Source: Pseudorhodoferax sp. Leaf267 (lineage in GTDB: Bacteria > Pseudomonadota > Gammaproteobacteria > Burkholderiales > Burkholderiaceae_C). From it: a DNA stretch of 64,000 nt. Within the stretch, counting starts at the first letter, position 1, and each line of letters begins with the position of its first letter. Below the pieces are notes generated by a model. That model did no database searches and was not told where the DNA came from. It saw only the letters and a list, made by a program, of their open reading frames with translations. The position numbers and the translations under genes were made by a program. Shown here piece after piece: positions 1 to 11,181 of this stretch. The stretch is from positions 209,513 to 273,512 of the forward strand of contig NZ_LMMV01000027.1 in assembly GCF_001422405.1 (NCBI RefSeq), in the 5' to 3' direction.

Positions 1-1524
1 GTCCCAGTAGGTGATGCGGCCGGGCACCATTTCGGTCACGTTGCGGTTGAAGGCGACGGCCTGGCGCAATGCCTCGTTGGCGGTGTTCATGGCGCTGTTC
101 ACCTCCTGCAGGTCGTGCGTCCTGGCGCGCACGGTCTCCTCCAGGGTGTCGGCCCGGGCCTGCAAGTCGCCCAGCCGGTCGCGGTGCCAGGTCTCCAGCG
201 CCTGGCGCGTGCGCACCTGCTCGGTCAAATCGACGACGATGCCCATCATGGCGTAGACATCGCCTGCAGCGGTGCGCATCGGCTGCAGGTTGAACTGGAA
301 GTAGCACTGCTCCAGCTCGCCGTTGCCGTGCTTGTCGAGCAGCACGGGCGTCTCCGGGCTGACGTAGGGCTTGCCGGCTGCGTAGGTCGCGTGGATCAGG
401 GCGGACAGGGGGGTGCCCACGAGCTCGGGAAACGCGGCGTTGAACGACCTGCCGATCAGGTCGCGCTTGCCCACGTACTGGCAATACCGATGGTTGGCCA
501 GCGAGAACACGAGCGAAGGGCCGGTCCACACCGCTGCGCCGATCGGCGCATCCATCAGCAGGGCATCGCGTTCGCTGGCGCTGTCCGTGCGCGCATGCAC
601 GGCCTCGATGCGGTCGCAGGCCTGGCCGATGCGCTGCGTGATCTGCACGACGTACTGGCGGTAGGCGTCGTCGAAGGGCAGGCGCGGGTCGAGCTCGAAT
701 GCGGCGAAGCGGACCACGTCGGCGCCGGGCTGGTCCAGCAGCGGCACCAGCACGCGCTGGTCGTCGTGCGCTTCGCTCCCTGCCAGCAGCCGCAGCCACA
801 GCGCGGGGTCGGCATCGGCCCAGGCCTGCAGGGCCGGGTCTGTGCCCGGCGAGGCACCCGCCACGCCCGCATGCGACCACGCCGTGGGCACGAAGCTGGC
901 CCGTGGGCTGCGGTACAGACGCAAGCGGGTGGCATCTTGCGAAGCTGCTGACAACGCATGCACGGCCGCATCGGCCAGGTCGCCCACGACCGCGACCCGC
1001 GCGAGCGCGTGCGAGACGGCCTCCAGCGCCGCCTGCCGCTGCGCGGCGAGGATGCGCTGGGTGGTGTCGATCGGGGTGACGAGCACGCCGCGGATGTCGC
1101 CCTGGGCGTCGACGAACGGCGTGCAGGCGTAAGAGTGGTAGGTGATGACCAGGCGCCCCTCGCGGACCATCGGGATCAGCGAGTTTTGCTCGGCGGTCGG
1201 CGTGCCGTCACGCAGCACGGCGGCGAACCTCTCGCCCACCAGGTGCATCACCTCGGGCCAGCTCTCGGCCAGGGGCACCCCCATCTGCCCGGGGTGCCGG
1301 CTCAGGCCCTGCTCGATGTAAGCGTCGTTGTAGAACTGGATCTGCTCGGGCCCGAGCAGCAGCGCCATGGGCTGGCGCGAGCGCGTCATGGTGCCGAGCA
1401 GGCTCTTCAGGCTGTCGGACCACTGTGCGACGGGGCCGACCGGCGTGGCGGCCCAATCGATCTCACGCATGCGTGCGGCGGCTTTGCCCTCGGCCAGGAA
1501 TCGGTACGGGTTGCTCGCGTCCAT
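1..1524 (-). CDS. PAS-domain sensor protein (probable sensor histidine kinase), C-terminus outside window
   Basis: The frame runs leftward from the ATG at 1524 and is still open at base 1 (508 codons visible). The N-terminus carries the block IDWAATPVGP (residues 22-31) followed by FYNDAY (64-69), the start typical of bacterial PAS-type hybrid sensor kinases. A second PAS-like block with a QCYFQFNLQP core lies near residues 380-430. A short helical linker follows, and another PAS domain appears to begin at the window edge (VPGRITYWD). The histidine kinase core is not visible, so kinase activity is inferred from domain order. A diguanylate cyclase or other output domain remains possible. The substrate signal is unknown. 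Confidence 0.75.
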   Translation of the reverse strand, partial: MDASNPYRFLAEGKAAARMREIDWAATPVGPVAQWSDSLKSLLGTMTRSRQPMALLLGPEQIQFYNDAYIEQGLSRHPGQMGVPLAESWPEVMHLVGERFAAVLRDGTPTAEQNSLIPMVREGRLVITYHSYACTPFVDAQGDIRGVLVTPIDTTQRILAAQRQAALEAVSHALARVAVVGDLADAAVHALSAASQDATRLRLYRSPRASFVPTAWSHAGVAGASPGTDPALQAWADADPALWLRLLAGSEAHDDQRVLVPLLDQPGADVVRFAAFELDPRLPFDDAYRQYVVQITQRIGQACDRIEAVHARTDSASERDALLMDAPIGAAVWTGPSLVFSLANHRYCQYVGKRDLIGRSFNAAFPELVGTPLSALIHATYAAGKPYVSPETPVLLDKHGNGELEQCYFQFNLQPMRTAAGDVYAMMGIVVDLTEQVRTRQALETWHRDRLGDLQARADTLEETVRARTHDLQEVNSAMNTANEALRQAVAFNRNVTEMVPGRITYWD

Positions 1525-1576
1525 GCGTTCTCTCCGTGTTGCGGCCATGCCGCCGGCCCCAGGGTGGCTGCGCAGC

Positions 1577-2623
<1,047 letters not shown>

Positions 2624-2714
2624 GGCCGGGCGATTGTAGAAAGCGGCCCGCGGCCACGCCGGCCCGGGGCCTTGGCGCGCGGGCAACTGGCTTTTTTGAC
2701 AGGACAATGCGGGC

Positions 2715-3130
2715 ATGAAGAATCTGCTCCCCCCGCAAGCCTGGTCGCTGCTGCAAGAGCGGCAGCAGGCCGCCGCCCGAGGCGCGGGCGAGCCGCCGCT
2801 GTTCGTGGACGTGCGCATGGAAATCGAGTCGCTGTACGTGGGCCGCCCGCCCGGGGTGGAGAACATCCCCTGGTACGAATACCCCGCCCTGACGCCCGAC
2901 CCGCCGGCCTTCGCGGCCGCCGTGGAACGCGAGGCCGGCGGCAGGCAACGCACCGTGGTGCTGATCTGCCGCAGCGGCAAGCGCAGTGGCGATGCGGCGC
3001 GCGTGCTGGAGGCGGCCGGCTTCACCGACGTGGTCAACGTGGTGCATGGCTTCGAGGGCGACCTGGACGAAGCCTTTCAGCGCTCGCGCCTGAACGGCTG
3101 GCGCTTCGATGGCCTGCCGTGGGAGCAGAT

Positions 3131-3134
<4 letters not shown>
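2715..3134 (+). CDS. Rhodanese-like domain protein
   Basis: A 139-aa single-domain rhodanese. The active-site loop CRSGKRS (near residue 87) follows the hydrophobic strand TVVLI, as in thiosulfate sulfurtransferases, and [10 protein letters not shown] near the N-terminus is the conserved DVR block. It probably carries persulfide sulfur on the loop cysteine; the partner is unknown. The last bases overlap the GTG start of recQ (GTGA), so the two are probably translated from one message. It is divergent from metH1, sharing the 91-bp gap. Confidence 0.85.
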
Positions 3135-5068
<1,934 letters not shown>

Positions 5069-5111
5069 GAGCCCGGCGCAGCCCGCGCCCACGAGCCAAG
5101 GAGGACAGACC

Positions 5112-5534
5112 ATGCAGGACACGCCCGATCTGACGCATTTCGTCGACGCCCAGGCCCCCGTCTGGCCGCAGGTCCAGGCCGAGCTGCGCGCCGGCCGCAA
5201 GACCAGCCACTGGATGTGGTTCATCTTCCCGCAGCATGTGGCGCTGGGCCACAGCCCCATGGCGCGGCGCTTCGGCCTGGCCTCGCTGGCCGAGGCGCAG
5301 GCCTATCTGGCGCACCCCGTGCTCGGCCCGCGGCTGCTGCAGGCTACGGCGCTGGTGCTGGCCGTGCGGGGCCGCAGCGCGCATGACATCTTCGGCTCGC
5401 CGGACGACTTGAAGCTGCGCTCCAGCATGACGCTGTTTCAGACCGCCGCACCCGAACAGGTGGTGTTCGGCCAGGTGCTGGACCGGTACTACGCCGGACA
5501 GGCCGACGAGAAGACGCTGGCGCTGCTGCGCTGA
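5112..5534 (+). CDS. DUF1810 family protein
   Basis: A 140-aa cytoplasmic protein matching the DUF1810 family over its full length. The conserved block KTSHWMWFIFPQ sits at about 31-42, followed by LGPRLLQATALVL and DDLKLRSSMTLF. The family has no established biochemical role; some members are mislabelled calpastatin. A GAGGACAG sequence provides a ribosome site just before the ATG. It follows recQ at 43 bp and ends 6 bp from the convergent amidohydrolase gene. Confidence 0.85.
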   Translation: MQDTPDLTHFVDAQAPVWPQVQAELRAGRKTSHWMWFIFPQHVALGHSPMARRFGLASLAEAQAYLAHPVLGPRLLQATALVLAVRGRSAHDIFGSPDDLKLRSSMTLFQTAAPEQVVFGQVLDRYYAGQADEKTLALLR

Positions 5535-5540
5535 GACCGC

Positions 5541-6944
5541 TCAGGCCGTGTGCGGGTGCCGTGCGGCCTCATAGAGACTGCGCGCCAGGTCGCGGTGCCG
5601 CGTCAGCAGCGGCGCCAGTTCCACATCCACCAGGCGCCCCTCGCGCACGCGCACGCGGCCGTTGATGACGCTCAGCGCGACGTCGATGGCATGGCAGAAC
5701 ACCAGCGCGGCCACCGGGTCATGGCCGGCGCCGGCATGCGTCACGCCGCGCAAATCGAACGCCACCAGGTCGGCCGACATGCCGGGCGCCAGCGCGCCGA
5801 TGTCGTCGCGGCCCAGCACTTGCGCACCGCCCAGCGTGGCGATCTCCAGCGCCTCGCGCGCTGTCATCGCGGCCGGGCCGTGGCCCACGCGCTGCAGCAG
5901 CAGGGCCTGGCGAGCCTCGCCCAGCATGTGTGCGCCGTCGTTCGACGCGCTGCCGTCCACGCCCAGGCCCACAGGCACGCCGGCTTGGCGCATGGCGCGG
6001 ATGGGGGCGATGCCTGAGCCCAGCCGCATGTTCGAACACGGGCAGTGCGCCACGCCGGTGCCCGTGCGCGCGAACAGTGCGATGCCGGCCGCATCGAGCT
6101 TCACGCAGTGGGCATGCCACACATCGCGGCCGACCCAGCCCAGGTCTTCGGCGTACTCCGCCGGCGTCATGCTGAACTTCTCGCGCGAGTAGGCGATGTC
6201 GTTGTCGTTCTCGGCCAGGTGCGTGTGCAGCGAGACGCCGCGTGCGCGGGCCAGTACGGCGGATTCGCGCATCAGATCGCGCGAGACCGAGAACGGCGAG
6301 CACGGCGCCAGCACGATGCGGCGCATGCTGTGGCGCGCAGGGTCGTGCCAGCGGGTGATCAGGCGGTCGCTGTCGGCCAGGATGTGCTGCTCACGTTCGA
6401 CCACGCTGTCGGGCGGCAGGCCGCCCTGGCTGCGGCCCACGCTCATGCTGCCGCGCGCGGCGTGGAAGCGCATGCCCATGGCGTCGGCGGCCTCGATGGC
6501 ATCGTCCAGCCGCGAGCCATTGGGGAACAGATAGAGGTGGTCACTGGTCGTGGTGCAGCCTGACAGCATCAGCTCGGCCATGGCCGTCTGCGTGGACACG
6601 CGCACCATCTCGGGCGTGAGGCCGGCCCACAGCCCGTACAGGTTCTCGAGCCAGCCGAACAGCTCGGCGTCCTGCGCTGCGGGCACGGCGCGCGTCAGGC
6701 TCTGGACCATGTGGTGGTGGGTGTTGACCAGGCCCGGCAGCAGCACATGGCCGTGCAGGTCGATGGTCTCGGCGGCGTTGGCCAGCCAGGGCACCGGGAT
6801 GTCGGCGCTGGCACCGACCCAGGCGATGGCCGTGCCGTCGACCACGACCGCGCCGTCACGGATCTCGCGGCGCTGCGCGTCCATGGTGACCACGACGTCG
6901 GCATGGCGCAGGATCAGCGGGCGGCGTTCATCGGTGGGGTGCAT
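5541..6944 (-). CDS. 8-oxoguanine deaminase-like amidohydrolase
   Basis: A 467-aa metal-dependent amidohydrolase. The metal ligands are visible: H76-x-H78 in NTHHHM, a His in HTHLAEND, a His in HAHCVK, and the Asp in GLGVDGSASND. The last block and the overall length are typical of the 8-oxoguanine deaminase/AtzB-type branch. The expected reaction is hydrolytic deamination of an oxidised purine or triazine ring. Substrate assignment is by resemblance only; atrazine-chlorohydrolase relatives share most motifs. It stands alone, convergent with DUF1810 and not obviously in an operon. Confidence 0.8.
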   Translation of the reverse strand: MHPTDERRPLILRHADVVVTMDAQRREIRDGAVVVDGTAIAWVGASADIPVPWLANAAETIDLHGHVLLPGLVNTHHHMVQSLTRAVPAAQDAELFGWLENLYGLWAGLTPEMVRVSTQTAMAELMLSGCTTTSDHLYLFPNGSRLDDAIEAADAMGMRFHAARGSMSVGRSQGGLPPDSVVEREQHILADSDRLITRWHDPARHSMRRIVLAPCSPFSVSRDLMRESAVLARARGVSLHTHLAENDNDIAYSREKFSMTPAEYAEDLGWVGRDVWHAHCVKLDAAGIALFARTGTGVAHCPCSNMRLGSGIAPIRAMRQAGVPVGLGVDGSASNDGAHMLGEARQALLLQRVGHGPAAMTAREALEIATLGGAQVLGRDDIGALAPGMSADLVAFDLRGVTHAGAGHDPVAALVFCHAIDVALSVINGRVRVREGRLVDVELAPLLTRHRDLARSLYEAARHPHTA

Positions 6945-7016
6945 GGGGTCTTTCCTGGCAAGGCCGTGTGGCGACCCGCGGGCCGCAAGCCAGAAGCATG
7001 CCGCAGGCGCGGCCGG

Positions 7017-9329
7017 CTACTGCATGAAGCCGATGCCGCGCGATTCGCGCACCTCGGGCTTGATGCGGTGCTCGGCTTCGAGCTGCTCCATGAACTCGGC
7101 CGGCGTGAACGCAGTGGCCAGGATGTCGACCTGCCGGCGCACGGCGGCGAAGTCGCCGGGGCACAGGTGCTCCAGCTTGTGCAGCCGCGTGCGCAGCGCG
7201 TCTTCGAAGGCGGCCGCGTCGCCCGCCAGCGCCTCGACGATGAACATGCGCTCGCGCTGCGCGGGCAGCAGCGGCTTGAACTTGAGCTTGAACGAAAAGC
7301 GGCGCAGCGCGGCCTGGTCGAGCCGGTCCATCAGGTTGGTGGTGCAGATGAACACGCCGCGGTGGCGCTCCATGCCCTGCAGCATCTCGTTGACCTCGGT
7401 CACCTCGTAGGTGCGCTGCGCGCCGCGGCGGTCCTGCAGAAAGCTGTCGGCCTCGTCGAGCAGCAGCACGGCTTTCTCGGCCTCGGCCTCGCGGAACATG
7501 GCGGCCATCTGCTGTTCGGTCTCGCCGACGAACTTGCTCATGAGGTCGCTCGCACGCTTGACCATGAGCGGCTTGTCGAGCACGCGCGCGATGTGCTCGG
7601 CCAGCGCGGTCTTGCCGGTACCGGGTGCGCCGTAAAAGCACAGGCTGCCGTGGCCGCGCGTCTTGAGGGCCTGCACGATGCGGTCGATCTCGAAGCGGCT
7701 CTCGACGTTGAGCATCTCCAGGCTGTAGGTGGTCACCGTGGGCAGGTCGGCACGCTCCTCGCTGTGCCGGCCCAGGGCCTTGTCGGCGTTGCGCAGCTGG
7801 CGCTCGATCAGCGGCTCCATGTCGCCGTCGCAGGTGCGCGCCAGGCCGGCGAAGCGCACGGCGGTGCGGATCTGCGCCGGCGTGAGGCCCTTGCGCTCGG
7901 TGAGCTTGGCCACGAAGGCGTCGGACACGGGAACGCCGTCCAGCGTCTTGCGCACCAGGCCTTCGCGCGCGCCGGGCGGCGGCGACTTGAGCTCCAGGTG
8001 GTAGGCGAAGCGGCGCCGGAAGGCCGGGTCGATCTGCTCGATGCGGTTGGTGACCCACAGCGTGGGCACGGTGTTCGATTCCAGGATCTGGTTGACCCAG
8101 GCCTTGCCGCTGACCGAGCCGCTGGAGGGCGCGGCGATCTGGTCGGCGCGCGCCATCAACTGCGCGGCCTCGGTGCTGATGGGCGGGAACACGTCTTCCA
8201 CCTCGTCGAACAGCAGCGCGGCCTGCACGCTGCCTTTCAGGAACACCTGCGCGATCTGCAGCGAGCGGTAGCGGTCGCGGCCCGACAGGCTGTTGCCATC
8301 GCGGTCGGCGTACTCGACCTCGAACAGGTCCAGCCCCGCGACCTGGGCCACGACGCGGGCCAGCTCGGTCTTGCCGGTGCCGGGCGGGCCGTACAGCAGG
8401 ATGTTGACGCCGGGCTCCTTGCGCGCGACCGCGTGGCGCAGCAGCGAGACGAGGACCTGGGCGTCCTCCTGCACGAAGCTGAAGTCGCTGAGGGCCAGCG
8501 CGCTCTTGGTGGCGGGCCGCGTGAACACGGCCATGAGCTCGCTCTGGTCGCGGTACTCGCGCATCAGCACGGGCGGCAGCTTCTCGCTGACCTTCATGAG
8601 GTCGGCCAGGTCGGTGATGTTGTGCTCGGAGATCAGGTTCTCCACCAGGCCGATGCGCTCGAGCCGCGAGCCCGCGCGCAGCGCCTCGCCGACCTCGGTG
8701 GCGCTGACGCCGGCGACCTCGGCGATCGCGGCATAGGCCTCGGGCGCGTTGTTGACCTTGACCTCCACGAGGATGGTGCGCAGGTCGCGCTGGTAGCGCG
8801 CCAGCGTGCCGTACAGCAGCAGCGCACGCTCGGCGCGGTTGAGCTGCAGCAGGCCCGACAGCGCGTCGATGTTCTTCTCGACCAGCGTGGACTGCTTCTT
8901 GAGCACGCGCGTGAGCCAGGCCCCCGTGACGGACAGCGCAGCCAGCAGGTCCTTGGGCTGGTCCTTGGCGTACTCGTCGAGGTAGAAGAACAGGGTGCCC
9001 TCCTCGTACGGGCCGCGCCACACGCCGTGGCGCTCCATGAATTCGGCGGTGCTGAGCGCGGTGTGGCCGCGCCAGAACTCGTTGTCCTTGCAGCGCCGGG
9101 CGAGGAATTCGCGCAGGCGGTCCAGCACCGGCTGCGGCCACACGAGGTGGCGGCCCGCCATGGCCAGCAGGCTGTTCAGGTCGCGCCGCACATTGAACTT
9201 GGGGCCCTGGCGCGCCACCAGCGTGAGCACGAAATGCGAACACATCAAGTCCAGCACGGGCGCCGCCTCCAACCCCGGCGACGCGATCGCGTGGGGGGCG
9301 GACGAATCCTGGGCCAAACGCTTCACCAT
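7017..9329 (-). CDS. Tandem AAA+ ATPase, function unknown
   Basis: A 770-aa protein with two AAA+ modules. The first has Walker A GPPGTGKT (about 312-319) and Walker B ALLFDEVEDVF. The second has Walker A GAPGTGKT (about 566-573) and Walker B VLLLDEADSF with a following ATNLMDRLD sensor region. The first 300 residues are helical, without a recognised domain. The start is the ATG at 9329, with GGAG seven bases upstream; an upstream ATG at 9401 has no such site. Architecture resembles CDC48-like ATPases, but the N-domain differs and no protease or MoxR-type partner gene is adjacent. The role is unknown; protein remodelling is a guess. Confidence 0.8.
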   Translation of the reverse strand: MVKRLAQDSSAPHAIASPGLEAAPVLDLMCSHFVLTLVARQGPKFNVRRDLNSLLAMAGRHLVWPQPVLDRLREFLARRCKDNEFWRGHTALSTAEFMERHGVWRGPYEEGTLFFYLDEYAKDQPKDLLAALSVTGAWLTRVLKKQSTLVEKNIDALSGLLQLNRAERALLLYGTLARYQRDLRTILVEVKVNNAPEAYAAIAEVAGVSATEVGEALRAGSRLERIGLVENLISEHNITDLADLMKVSEKLPPVLMREYRDQSELMAVFTRPATKSALALSDFSFVQEDAQVLVSLLRHAVARKEPGVNILLYGPPGTGKTELARVVAQVAGLDLFEVEYADRDGNSLSGRDRYRSLQIAQVFLKGSVQAALLFDEVEDVFPPISTEAAQLMARADQIAAPSSGSVSGKAWVNQILESNTVPTLWVTNRIEQIDPAFRRRFAYHLELKSPPPGAREGLVRKTLDGVPVSDAFVAKLTERKGLTPAQIRTAVRFAGLARTCDGDMEPLIERQLRNADKALGRHSEERADLPTVTTYSLEMLNVESRFEIDRIVQALKTRGHGSLCFYGAPGTGKTALAEHIARVLDKPLMVKRASDLMSKFVGETEQQMAAMFREAEAEKAVLLLDEADSFLQDRRGAQRTYEVTEVNEMLQGMERHRGVFICTTNLMDRLDQAALRRFSFKLKFKPLLPAQRERMFIVEALAGDAAAFEDALRTRLHKLEHLCPGDFAAVRRQVDILATAFTPAEFMEQLEAEHRIKPEVRESRGIGFMQ

Positions 9330-9441
9330 GGAGGTTCTCCAAGTACGAAGGACGGTCCACGATAACGCAGCGGCCAGGGCTTTGGAAGCAACCGGCCGCA
9401 ATTCACCCAGGTTGGGCGTATTTGAAGCTCACAATGCGCGC

Positions 9442-10647
9442 ATGGTGACCATCGACGACATCCGGCAAGCCGCCGAACGCCTGCAGGGCCAGGTACTCAA
9501 CACGCCGTGCGTGGAATCGCGCACCTTGTCGGACATCACGGGTGCGCAGGTCTTCCTGAAGTTCGAGAACCTGCAATTCACGGCCTCGTTCAAGGAACGC
9601 GGCGCCTGCAACAAGCTGACGCGGCTGGTCGAGGCCGGCGGCGCCATGCAGGGCGTGATCGCGATGAGCGCGGGCAACCACGCCCAGGGCGTGGCCTACC
9701 ATGCGCAGCGGCTGGGCCTGCGCGCGGTGATCGTGATGCCGCGTTTCACACCCGGCGTGAAGGTGGAGCGCACGCGCGGCTTCGGCGCCGAGGTGGTGCT
9801 GCACGGCGACACGCTGGACGATGCGCGCGCCCATGCCTTCGCGCTGGCCGAACGCGAGCAACTGGCCTTCGTGCACCCCTACGACGACGCCGACATCGTG
9901 GCTGGCCAGGGCACGGTGGGGCTGGAGATGCTGGCGCAGCTGCCCGAGCTGGACACGCTGGTGATCGCGGTGGGCGGCGGCGGGCTGATCGCCGGCATCG
10001 CCACGGCGGCGCGCGCGCTCAAGCCGGGCATCGAGATCGTCGGCGTGCAGACGGCGCGCTTCCCCGCCATGTTCAACGCGATCAAGGGCGAGAACCAGCC
10101 GCAGGGCAGCAGCACGATCGCCGAGGGCATCGCCGTGGGCTCGCCGGGCCGCATCACGCAGGACATCATCGGCCGGCTGGTGGACGACATGCTGCTGGTG
10201 CAGGAGGCCGACATCGAGCAGGCGATCCTGATGCTGCTGGAGATCGAGAAGACGGTGGTCGAGGGCGCGGGTGCCGCGGGCCTGGCGGCGCTGCTGCACA
10301 CGCCCGGGCGGTTCCAGGGCAAGAAGGTCGGGCTGGTGCTGTGTGGCGGCAACATCGATCCGCTGCTGCTGGCGGCCATCATCGAGCGCGGCATGGTGCG
10401 CTCGGGCCGGCTGGCGCGCATCCGCGTCAGCGCGACCGACCACCCCGGTTCGCTGGCTCGCATCACGGCCACGGTGGCCGAGGCCGGCGCCAATATCGAC
10501 GAGGTGCAGCACCAGCGCGCGTTCACGGCGCTGGCGGCGCAGAACGTGGACATCCAGCTCGTGGTGCAGACGCGGGGGCGGTCCCACATGGCCGACGTAT
10601 TGGCGGCGCTGCACAGGGCCGGCTTCGAGGCCGAGGAGCTGCGCTGA
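9442..10647 (+). CDS. ilvA: Threonine ammonia-lyase (ACT-domain type)
   Basis: A 401-aa PLP enzyme converting threonine to 2-oxobutanoate and ammonia, feeding isoleucine synthesis or threonine catabolism. The Schiff-base lysine is K51 in TASFKERGACNK; the phosphate-binding loop is GGGGLIAG (about 178-185). A single C-terminal ACT domain covers about 325-401. The length and single ACT domain fit the shorter catabolic/biosynthetic type rather than the roughly 510-aa E. coli IlvA with two ACT-like domains, so the symbol is provisional (tdcB-like is possible). It is divergent from the AAA gene. Confidence 0.88.
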   Translation: MVTIDDIRQAAERLQGQVLNTPCVESRTLSDITGAQVFLKFENLQFTASFKERGACNKLTRLVEAGGAMQGVIAMSAGNHAQGVAYHAQRLGLRAVIVMPRFTPGVKVERTRGFGAEVVLHGDTLDDARAHAFALAEREQLAFVHPYDDADIVAGQGTVGLEMLAQLPELDTLVIAVGGGGLIAGIATAARALKPGIEIVGVQTARFPAMFNAIKGENQPQGSSTIAEGIAVGSPGRITQDIIGRLVDDMLLVQEADIEQAILMLLEIEKTVVEGAGAAGLAALLHTPGRFQGKKVGLVLCGGNIDPLLLAAIIERGMVRSGRLARIRVSATDHPGSLARITATVAEAGANIDEVQHQRAFTALAAQNVDIQLVVQTRGRSHMADVLAALHRAGFEAEELR

Positions 10648-10657
10648 GCACGCTCGC

Positions 10658-10663
10658 TAGAAT
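10658..10663 (+). promoter_or_regulatory. Candidate -10 box (TAGAAT) before the 48-aa gene
   Basis: TAGAAT lies 31 bp before the ATG at 10695, directly after the ilvA stop. The same hexamer occurs close to three other gene starts in the window (11051, 19253, 54452). No convincing -35 element is visible, so this is a weak call. Confidence 0.35.
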
Positions 10664-10694
10664 CCGCGCCACATTCGAGAACCAAGGAACCACC

Positions 10695-10841
10695 ATGTCC
10701 GCGCCCCACGCTTCGCACGAACCTGCCGCCCACGACCTCGATCCCGTGGAAGCCGTCGTGCCGCTGATTCCCATCGTGCTGCCCATCGTCGGTGGCGTGC
10801 TGATGTTCCTGCTGGCGTTCATCGCCGTGTCGATGGCCTGA
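10695..10841 (+). CDS. 48-aa single-span membrane microprotein
   Basis: A 48-aa protein: a His/Ala/Asp-rich soluble head (1-22), then one hydrophobic segment (about 23-46) containing PLIPIVLPIVGG. An AAGGAACC sequence sits just before the ATG. The clear ribosome site, coding-like composition and the hydrophobic helix support a real gene. I do not recognise a family. It probably sits in the inner membrane with a cytoplasmic or periplasmic head; orientation is undetermined. It lies between ilvA and pckG and may have its own promoter (TAGAAT at 10658). Confidence 0.65.
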   Translation: MSAPHASHEPAAHDLDPVEAVVPLIPIVLPIVGGVLMFLLAFIAVSMA

Positions 10842-10853
10842 CCATTCGCTCAC

Positions 10854-10876
10854 GCAGGCCGTGCAACGCGGCCTGC
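10854..10876 (+). terminator. Hairpin after the microprotein gene, possible terminator
   Basis: GCAGGCC at 10854-10860 pairs perfectly with GGCCTGC at 10870-10876 around a 9-base loop. No clear T-run follows, so intrinsic termination is uncertain; the hairpin could instead stabilise the 3' end of the short transcript. Confidence 0.35.
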
Positions 10877-11181
10877 ACGTTGTCCCCGGGCGCGGCTCCT
10901 GCGCCCTCGTTTCCCCCTCGTTTTTTAGTGGATCGGCCGGTTCCAGGGCCCGTCGCGGCGTGGCCGGCGCACCATCCAAGGGCACATAACCTCATGCGTC
11001 TTTTGCATGGTTTTCGTCGCAGAAGCGTCATCCGCATCGCGGCCCATCCCTAGAATGGCCTCCCCGACCGGCCTTGCGGCAGCGCCCGTCGGCCTGCAGA
11101 CAGTCGTTTTCCCCAAGGTTTTGCGCGGCCCGCGCGGCCATCTCTCTTGAGAAAGACGATTTTCAACTTAGGAGTTTTCCG
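10877..11181. other. 305-bp intergenic region, pckG leader
   Basis: There is no credible open frame. The region contains a short T-run (about 10918-10926), an ATGC...GCAT inverted repeat near 10990-11010, a TAGAAT hexamer at 11051-11056 that may be a -10 box, and the ribosome site TAGGAG just before the pckG ATG. The leader from the candidate promoter would be about 120 bases, long enough for 5'-UTR control, but I see no known riboswitch. Confidence 0.4.
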
